Assembly: GCA_034406715.1 (NCBI GenBank)
Contig: CP137867.1
Span: forward strand, 62,001 to 126,000
Direction: 5' to 3'
DNA length: 64,000 bases
Origin: Rhodotorula mucilaginosa
Taxonomy: Eukaryota; Basidiomycota; Microbotryomycetes; Sporidiobolales; Sporidiobolaceae
Shown: positions 56,001-64,000 of the stretch, one piece after another
Position numbering within the stretch: the first letter of the stretch is position 1
Layout: every line of letters starts with the position of its first letter
The notes under the pieces: generated by a model
The model's database searches: none
What the model was told of the DNA's origin: nothing
What the model saw: only the letters and a program-made list of their open reading frames with translations
Position numbers and translations under genes: made by a program

Positions 56001-57918
56001 TGCTGCTGCGCCTGCTGTTGCGCTTGCTGAGCCTGCTGCTGAGCGTGCTGTTGCTGGATCTGGGCCGCCTGCGCTTGAACAGCAGCAGCAGCCTGTCGGA
56101 CCGCTGCAGCCGACGCCGACGACACGTCCGGTGTCGAGAGAGAATGCAAAAGCGGCGGTTGCGCCGCACCGGCTGCGGATGTTTGCGGCTGCGGACCAGA
56201 ATGTACCGATGGTAGAGGCGGCGCGGCCAGAGCCGAGGTCGATTTCGAAGCACCGAGGAAGGCGCTACCCAAATGGTCGCTCGGAGTGATCGGCGTGATC
56301 GGCGACTCGAGCTCCATCGTCGTGAAGGAGCGCTGGTAAAAGGGCAAACCATCAGCCTGATTTCGTTCGGCATAGAAAAGAAACTCGGCGCAAGCTCACC
56401 ATGTTGTTGGACGACGATCCGTGACTGAGTCGTCTGCGGCCATCCTTGCGCTTGACCATGATCCGCTTCAACTCGTCGTACGCGCCCTCGATGCCCTTCC
56501 AGATCTCCTCCTCGTCCTGCCCCGATTCCGTCTCGCTCGTCGACAACGCGGCGCCCATGATCGGCAAGCGTTTCTGGAGGAGGACGAGCGCCGCCGAGAC
56601 TTTTTCGTTGTACCCGGCGCCGTTGGCGGAGGCGGCCGCAGTGGACACCATCATCCGCGAGTCTTCCATCGACGTCGGGGGAGCGGATTGCGGTGCGTTC
56701 AGAGAGGCGAGAGCGTTCGACGCGTGAGCGGTATCGATCGTCATGGACGGCGGTCGACCGCTCTGATACGACGCGGCCGGATTGACGAGAGTGGCAGGAG
56801 TTGTCGCTGGCGCCGAGTTCGTCGAGAGATGCAGGATCGAATCAGAGGAAGACATGTCGCGAGGATGAGAGTGTTGCTGCTGCTGCTGCTGCTGCTGTTG
56901 TTGCTGTTGGGAGAGATCGCCGACGAAGCGACGCTGATCAAGAGCGCCTTGGCTGTCCGGTTCTGCACTCGCGACCGGCGAGCCGAGACCGTCGGTCCCT
57001 TGCGTCTGAAGGGTCAAGATATGCGCCGGAGCCGAGTGCACCCGCTGCGGCGCGACGGAAGTCGCAGTCGGCGGAGGAGGAGGTATTCCCAGTGCCCCCT
57101 CGGCGACATTGCCATACGGAGGAGGAGTAGTCGGAGGGGGACCGCCGACCGGAGAAGGGGAGGAGAGGTAGAGAGGGATCGAGGAGGCGGAAGTTTGCGT
57201 GTGCAGAGAAGGTCGACTGGCGTGCGCGTAGGGGTGATGCCGCGACGTCGAAGCCATTGAAGGTGCAGGGTGTTGCGACGGAACCGCGGACGACGAGAGC
57301 GCTGTCGAACCGGCAGGCGGAACCGGATAGGCAAAGGTCGTTCCCGCCGAAGCTGCTCCAGGCGTGACGGAACCGCTCCCGGGTATCATCGAAGGCATGC
57401 CGTACGCCGATGCCGACGACGGCGACGACGACGACGGATCGACGTCCATCCCACCGAGACTCTGAGACATCACCATGTTGGCGCCTTTGACGGGCGAACT
57501 CCCGACGAGGCCGGTCGCGCCTGCGAGAGCCATCCCGGTCGCACGGCCGTACGCGGCCGATTCGGCCGCCATAGCCATCGCCGCGTGTTCGTGAGCCGAT
57601 GACGCCCCAGCAGAGAATGTCGACCCCGCAGGTGATGCGACAGAACCTCCTCCTCCTGCGACGGAAAAGGGCGAACTAGCCGCGACCGCGCCGGATCCGC
57701 CGAGACTGCCGTTGCCGCCGCCGGTATCGGGCGTCACCTTGACCGGGGATTGGGGCGATGTATGACTATGTGGTGTAGCCGGCGTGGTCGTCGGGTACTG
57801 TGAATTGGCGGCGAAAGCAGCAGCGGCGGCGGCGGCGTTGGCGGCGTTGACCGCTTGTTGCTGAGCGTGCATGGCGGCGTAAGCGTGCGCGGCCTGAGCT
57901 TGCGCCTGAGCCTGCGCA

Positions 57919-57950
<32 letters not shown>

Positions 57951-58106
57951 CTGCTGGACGGCCTTTTGATGCGACAGGGCGGCGAGTGCCTGTTGCTGCT
58001 GCGACTGCAAGATGCCAGCTCCTGCAGGCGACGACGAAGAGGTCGGGTTGACGCCGCTGGGTCCTGCTTGCGGTGAATGCGAGTACAGCGCTTCGTCGTT
58101 CGACAT
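53095..58106 (-). CDS. Large Gln-rich nuclear-type regulator with a conserved C-terminal module
   Basis: ATG 58106. Exon 1 (to about 56,401) is Ser/Gly/Ala/Pro-rich with several polyglutamine runs and a short conserved helix (EIWKGIEGAYDELKRIMVKR). Exon 2 (about 56,324-54,630) has more polyglutamine and polyalanine, and then an MDSETKARLDAMFLEYLAD segment. The next exons form a compact conserved region (TLTAKKMEKLDQSADFRPFR; IREYLWEQPYISRFNHDGKK; NHIWTVEAKKIPGRKWIFRE; LNWQWAPRVWDPQ). An Ig-like stretch follows (LPEWLSWENNVLSGLVPESA; EIEAVATFQMGDKV), and the last exon ends TAA at 53095. The layout resembles a transcription or chromatin regulator with activation-type low-complexity tails, but I cannot name the family. 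About 2 kb of upstream DNA lacks genes, which fits a long regulatory region. Confidence 0.75.
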
Positions 58107-60038
58107 TGGCGGATATGGCCTCGTCGTGCGCCGGCTACGTTATGCAGCAGCGTGCGGAGGCCCAACTAGGGAAGAGGATCGGCGCCAGCTCTGGAAAAGT
58201 CTCCGGTCACTCGGGTCGATGGGCAGCGCTCAGGGCGACGCGGACAGCGCGCAGAGCTCTGTATGGAGCGTGGCTGGGCCAGCGCGGCCTCGTCGAGGTG
58301 CGTGCGCGAGAGCTGCGAGCGGCGACAAAGGGGGCGAGTGCATGTGTCGATCAGTCTCGCGGATTTGATCGCAGATGCCGTGGCGCTCGCAGGCGTACAT
58401 ACCTGTCGAGTTGCGCTCTAGCACTTCTTTGTCCGCCCCGACGCACCGCTGTCCACTCCCCGTCAGTGCCCGCTCTGCAGCGTAGGATTCCCTTGCGGCG
58501 ACGACGAGAAATCCGAGCGTCCGTCGGCGAAACCGTCGGAAAGTGCCGAAGCGGGTATAGACCGACTGGCAGGTCACCGCCGGTCGGAGGCTGCTCTAGC
58601 GTAGCTTCGAAGCGGTCTCAAGGCGCTCCTGCGAGCTGCGCAGGCTCGTGTAGCAGCGAGTGTATGTACGCGGAAAGGTCGACCCGGCCTTCGCTTCCGC
58701 GTGCTCACAAAATGTTCTCGCCGTCGACGTCGACCACGACGTCAATTACCCTTCTAAAGCGTTCAGAGCTATAAGGAGGGGCTCGCTTTCCTCTTGCAGA
58801 CGTCTCGCGCCAACAAGCAATTCCCAGCAGCGTAGCCTGGAGGGCATCCATCGGCGGCAGGTCGGGAGATGCCCGAGTTGTCCCCTGTCGAAGCTTCTTC
58901 CTCATCGGCCAGACGCCGCGCGGTCAAGGGAATTGCCGCTTTGGGCAGCTTGCCAGATCCAGCAGCTGGTCGTCTGCCTCGAAGCTCGTGCGCCTGCAGG
59001 CCAGGAGGCCGTGTCACCGGCCGCCGTGGCAGAGGAGGTCGTCGTGCTCATGTGTAGAGCTTGACCTTGCAGCGAGCCCGCAGTCATCGGGTGGTGACGC
59101 GTGCTGCAGGGTCGATCAGGAACCCGCGGCCATGCGTGTGAAAAAATTACGATTTTGTATTCGAATTCTGAGCCGGTCGTCGCGCGAGCTCACATCGGAC
59201 GTCTCCCCTCTCCTGCACATTCGACAACCAGACGCTGTGCTGTACGCTCCAGCGCATTCGTATACAGCACTTGGGGATGGACTACGGGGGCTGTGGACCT
59301 GCAAGGAGGCTGTCTAGGGTCGCCCGCTCTTGCGGCCCTCGCGACTCATTCATCCCGGCCTCGACGCTCTCCAGCACTCACGCTACCGGTGTGCGCCAGG
59401 CGCCACGCTCTGGCACGGAGCAGAAGCTGCTACTTTCATGACTCGAGCCACCGCGGTACGCGCGCCCTCACCCCTCTTTGGAGCGCCGCATGTCGACCAC
59501 CCCCTCCCATCCCCCTCTCCTCTTCATCCACTCCCACGCTCTCGATACCTTAGACAGTCCGGCCTTGCCTCCATCCCTAGGGCAGGTCGGGATTCCGAGA
59601 AGCAAGACCATCGGCGGCGCCATTTAGAAGCTATTCCCTGCGCCGAATCAAGGCAAACCTACGGGTTAATCGGGGAACGGCTGTCAGACGCGTCTGTACA
59701 TCACCTTCTTTACAGCTTTTTCTTTCTTGCTGGTTATACACTGTGCCTCGCCTCTCGCTCTCGTGTCCTTCACGTTCTGCTTGGGAACGCTTTCCCCCCC
59801 CCCCCTTTTGCTTCTTCATATTGCTACTTCCGCCTGAGCGTCCTCTCTACGGTCCACGGCACTCAAAAAACACGTAGGCTCATAATGCGGCGGTGACTGC
59901 ATTCTCAAAAAATTGCAAGCGGCCGAACCTCGCCCAGCCATATTCAAGCCATGCATATGCGTCCCTCCTCGCGTCCCCTCTCCTTCTCGCGCAGCAAGCG
60001 ATCCAATCACCTACGTTACGTCAACAAGCCGCCCTCCC
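58107..60038. promoter_or_regulatory. Long upstream region of the Q-rich regulator
   Basis: 1.9 kb between the start of the Q-rich gene and the end of the checkpoint gene, both on the minus strand. Contains many short frames and a 12-C run near 59,795; none has coding support. Possible long 5' leader or regulatory region. Confidence 0.4.
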
Positions 60039-63000
60039 TCATTCAGCCTCTGCCGTCGCCGCCACCTCCTTCAACCTCGCAGGCGGGAGCAACCTGCCCG
60101 CCACCAAGCACTGCTTGACCCACGTGACGGTCACCAACCCTTTGTGCGACCGGAGCAGAGCCGGCAGCGGCGGGATCGTGTCCTGGTCTTCGACGAGGAG
60201 GACGAGGTCGTAGCCCGACGCGGACTTGGCATCGGCGAGCGAGGCGGTGAAATGGACCATGCGGGCGGAAGCGCAGGCAAGGAGAGCATAGATCTGGTAG
60301 TGGTGCCGTTGCGCCGCCTCTTTCTCCTTCTGCATTAGTCCACGCGAAACCCTCGTCAGCTTTTTTTATCCTGCCTGAGAGTACACGGCGACATCGGGAA
60401 GACGTACCGCGTCCGGCTTGGCTTTCGAGTACGGCTTGCAGACCACCAGGAACGAGCAGTCCGCAAAGACGCCGCCGTCCCGATAGGCTTGCTCGAGCGA
60501 GCCGAGGCCAAAACTCGTCTTGGTCATGGCCCGGTACATCGAGCCGATAGCGACCGCGTCGAGGCAGCGCAAATGTCCGGCCGGCAGGACAAACTGTTGC
60601 CACGGTAGACGGATGTTCTGCGTCACGGTCGCGGCGGCAGCCGTCCGATGTCAGTACCTTACACGGATGCAATCTCGCTGCTAGAGCGCGCGGCTCACCT
60701 CCTTGATCGACTGGGTTGCGAAATCGGGCGACAAGCAAGGGATCCCGAGCGCCAGCGCCGCGAGATACTTGGGCGTCGAGCAGTGCTTGTCGCTCAAGAG
60801 AAAGATCTCGTCGATGTCGGCAAAGTCCTCCGTCTGGAACTCGACCTGCGGTGGCGCCTTCGGATCGGCAGCCGCCGCGCGGACCCTGAACAAATGCGGC
60901 CAGTCGATCATGACGGCGCCGTACGGCGCGAGGTCCAGTGTCGCGCGTCCTTCCTTGAGCCGGTCCGCCTTGGTGACGATGAAAGCGGTCCGACTGAAGA
61001 TCGAGGTCGCCGTTCTTGTTGCTTCGAACGCGGGCAGCGAGAACGGCTTCGGCGCCGGAGCGAGTTTCGGTTCGACGTTCTTCGACTCGGTTTCGTTCGA
61101 TTCGGTTTTGCCATCCTTCGATTTCGACTCTTCCAGGGCGGTCAACTCGGAAGATGTCGGTCGCGATTTCTCAAGCTGCGGCGCGCGGTTTCCCGGTATG
61201 AACAGCGTCTTGAGCGGCACCCGATATTTCCTTCCGTTGGTTGAGAGGACAGTCACGCGATCTTCGGCCTGGAGATGGTCGTTGCCGTTACCGTCTCCTT
61301 CCTCCGCATCAGGTTGTGCGGTCTGTTCGACGTCGGCGACGATAAGTTGCTGACGAATGTCGGCCGGGCCGTCGGCGTCTTGGCCCAGGTACAGTACCCT
61401 ATCGCCCCTGTTGAGGCGGCAGTAGCGGATCTCGGACGGGCGCAATTTGCCGGTGTTCGTGTCATCGAAGCGGACAAAGACCGTTCCCGACGACGCCCAC
61501 TCGATCTCTCCTGGGTAGAAGCAATGGTCGTCGCGCCAGAGACCAAAGACGCGCCGGAAAGGGGCGGACTCGGGTAGGCGACGGAGCTTCGGCTTCTCGT
61601 CGACGACTGACGCCTCGCGGACGGAGCCGTCTACAGGCGCGGACCGACGGCGCGATGGGCCTGCGAGCGGTTCGTCCTCAGCGGCGGCGGCGGCGGAAGA
61701 AGCCGTCGTGCGCGAACCGCCGGTCGTGCTGCGCCGCTTCGGTTCCGCCTTGGCTTTGCCTTTCTTCTTGGCCGCCGCAGTCTTGGAAGAGGTCGTGGGC
61801 GGGCGAGCAGCCGCCGCGCGATTTGTTTGATTCGGCGGCGACGATTGAGCGGGAGTGGAGAGGCGTGAGCTGACCGGACCGATGACGATGTCGAGCTCAA
61901 AGTCATCGGCGGTCGAGATGCTCGATCGCTGCTTCTTCTTCTTGCGCGGAGATGCTGCATCTTCCTCACCATGATCGTGACCGGCAGGAGGCTCGTCAGC
62001 GCGGCGCTTGCCCTTGTCGACAGTCTTGGCTTTCGGTCCGGATTTCGGCGGCGGAGAGGGGCGGCCGGCGGCGTCGCCCGACGTTCGACGACTGCGGCCT
62101 TTCGCATTGCGCGTAGTCGGGACCTCGTCGTAGTTTGTTTCCTCCTGCTCGGCGGCTGCGGCACCGTCTTGTTTCGAGTCGGCGAGCAGATCCAGAACGT
62201 CGCGTGACTCGGTCGATTCGAGCACGCGGCGACCGCGTGTGCTCTTGCCCTTGCCCTTCGCGACCGATTTCGCCTTGCCCTTCTCGGGCGCCTTGGTCGT
62301 CGGCGCAGGAGATGCCTGACGACGAGGACTACCGAGCGGCGAAAGCTCATCGCAAAGGTCCTCCGACGGTCCCGCGGCGATCCTGGAAGGTCCGGCAACC
62401 GGTTCCGACGAAGTCGGGCCGTCACTATCTGGGATCACTCCCGCGGCGAACGCTACGGACGGTATGAGGGGACCGACACGGCGAGCCCTCTTTGCGAGCG
62501 GCACTTCGGGCGAGCTCTCGGGGACCGGCTGCATGCGCTGCGTCGCCTGCGCCAAGGTCGAAGCGTCCATTGCTTGTCCGAGTGGGCGCATGCTCTCGTC
62601 CGCGTCGCCAGAGTGCTGATTCTCCGTTGACTTGTCCTCTGCAGCGGGTACCGTAGCAAAGACTCCGTTGCGAACGGGCGAAGGCGGTGGCGGTTGGCGC
62701 TTCAAGGCGCGACCGGGCGCGGGTCGTGCAGGAGGCGGAGGCGACTTGCGCTGCGACGCTTCGGCCTTGTCCGGGACTTGGAAAGACGCGTGCCATCGAT
62801 CCGAGTCTGCACCTTGAAGTCAGCATCCTTCCAACCCTATAAAAGCATCCCGAGAGCGAAGCTCACTGTCAAAGGCGGCTTCCTGCGACTTGTTCGAAGA
62901 TCGGAAGATGTCGTACTCCTTCTGAGTCGCCGGAACCTCGTACTGCGTCGGGGGAACTTCCGAGCTGCTCCTCAGCTCCGAGATGTCGGACAAGCGCTTC

Positions 63001-64000
63001 TTCTCCTTTGGTGGCTCCGGCGCGCTCGCGGTCGGGAACTCGATCGGCGCGAGGGAGAACGAGACCTGGCTCGGCGAAGACGTGGCCGACTCGGGCGCGA
63101 ACAGGGCGGGCTGGCCAGTCGGACGCTTGGGTCCGCCGCTTTCGAGCGACGAAAACTGGTCGTCGTCTTCCGGTTGCGACAACCTGCCAACTTGCCGCGC
63201 GCTTGGGGTCGCATTCGCCGAACGAGTGGTGACCGATTCTTCGTGAGGAACCGTCGCCGCCATCGACTCCTCAACGCTCATGGCGTCCTCACGTTCAATC
63301 GCGACGACATCCCGTTCCTCGTCCTCTCTTCCGTCGGGCGCGGACTCGCCGCCATTGGAGCCTTGCTCCTCTTTGTGCTCGGCAGGGTTGACCCGGTCGT
63401 TCATCCGTTCATCAGTCTCCGTCGCAGCACCCGACTCAACAGCTCGAGCCGGCTGCATTGCTGGATTTTGCGACTTGGCGAGCGATCCGCTTGAATCCTG
63501 CGAGAGATCGTCCCATGGTTCGCGGCGCTTCTTCTGCTTCGGGAGCGGAGCGGCCTTCATCGCCGAGGAAGTTGCGAAAGGCGTCACGCCCACCGGTTCG
63601 GTCGCGTTGCGAGAGAGTTGAACCGGTTCGTCGGCGTGCGCGACGGCGAGGTTCGGAACGGTACGAGCCGCGGCAATGGACGGATCGGGAGGTTGCGCGT
63701 TCAGGAAAGCTGGAGTCGAGGTCTGCGGGGACTAGTCTCTCAGAGGCTGCATACGCGAGCGAGTCGGGAGAGTTTTGCAACGTACGATGGGCCCATCTAG
63801 ATCCATCGGCTCGCCCGAAGGGCCTGCGGACGATATCTGGACCGGCGCTCCGGAGGAGGATCCCAGTGGCGCCGACTGAAGGGCAGCCTTGCGCGGCGAC
63901 AGCAGCAGCACACTCGGCGCGATGTCGGGATCGGCGCTCGAAGCGGGCTCGAGAGCGGAAGCGGAAGCATTGGGGCCGGTCTGGAACGTCGGCGGCGGGC
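60039..64000 (-). CDS. 53BP1/Crb2/Rad9-type DNA damage checkpoint mediator, C-terminal part
   Basis: The gene continues beyond the right edge and its N-terminus is not in the window. The visible N-terminal part is disordered, with many SQ/TQ and SP/TP sites (for example DDLSQDSSG, PPTQYEVPATQKE), expected targets of ATM/ATR-type and cyclin-dependent kinases. Basic linkers follow (KAKSVAKGKGKSTRGRR). Then comes a Tudor-like domain (RVFGLWRDDHCFYPGEIEW, GTVFVRFDDT, RYCRLNRGDRVLYLG), which in this family reads methylated histone H4. Tandem BRCT repeats form the C-terminus (FSRTAFIVT, GIPCLSPDFATQSIKE; then FADCSFLVV and GLVTVTWVKQCLVAGRLLPP). Stop TGA at 60039. Domain order matches the Crb2/Rad9/53BP1 family; orthology is inferred. 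Confidence 0.75.

Overview
The window looks like nuclear DNA of a GC-rich basidiomycete yeast, most likely Pucciniomycotina (Rhodotorula/Sporobolomyces/Microbotryum-like). The reasons are many short introns (about 50-150 nt) with CTGAC-type branch sites, strong G/C third-position bias in housekeeping genes, and genes for fungal EF3, a Dsc3-type subunit, a Mss51-type protein and Kre9/Knh1-type wall proteins. The lineage is inferred from these features, not from a database search. I saw no virus-like element, retroelement or CRISPR array.

Layout. 0-7 kb: the 5' part of a secreted protein gene, then an accessory block with a coiled-coil gene (2.3-3.6 kb) and member A of an unrecognised gene family (5.2-6.6 kb). 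7-26 kb: ALG2, mitochondrial ribosomal protein bS6m, a large Zn2Cys6 transcription factor, then translation elongation factor 3 (EF3). The 3' end of EF3 has been tandemly amplified into a nearly identical array of 1,624-bp units (20.54-25.25 kb). 25-31 kb: a short coiled-coil protein gene, an acidic unknown gene and a tentative gene next to a FG-GAP membrane protein. 31-41 kb: TIP/ITFG1-like protein, MSS51, DSC3 and a Kre9/Knh1-type GPI protein. 41-47.4 kb: a second accessory block with family members B and C as a divergent pair, an intron-bearing tRNA-Asn, and two tentative small genes. 47.6-64 kb: ceramide synthase LAG1, 6-phosphogluconate dehydrogenase, a Q-rich nuclear-type regulator, and the C-terminal part of a Tudor/BRCT checkpoint mediator that runs off the window end.

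The most notable content is the A/B/C family. The three genes are highly diverged but keep the same intron positions and phases (0, 1, 1). Together with the coiled-coil gene, all carry a CCGCGGACA element 107-162 bp upstream of the chosen start codon. A and the coiled-coil gene also share about 400 bp of upstream sequence, and A and B share an exact 15-mer. This suggests a co-regulated, lineage-specific gene set of unknown function. The second notable feature is the EF3 3'-end array, which leaves two orphan copies of the Lys-rich ribosome-binding tail.

Limits: exon borders were placed by eye from GT/GC-AG sites, branch sites, reading frame and protein family knowledge. Start codons of genes without recognised homologues are tentative.
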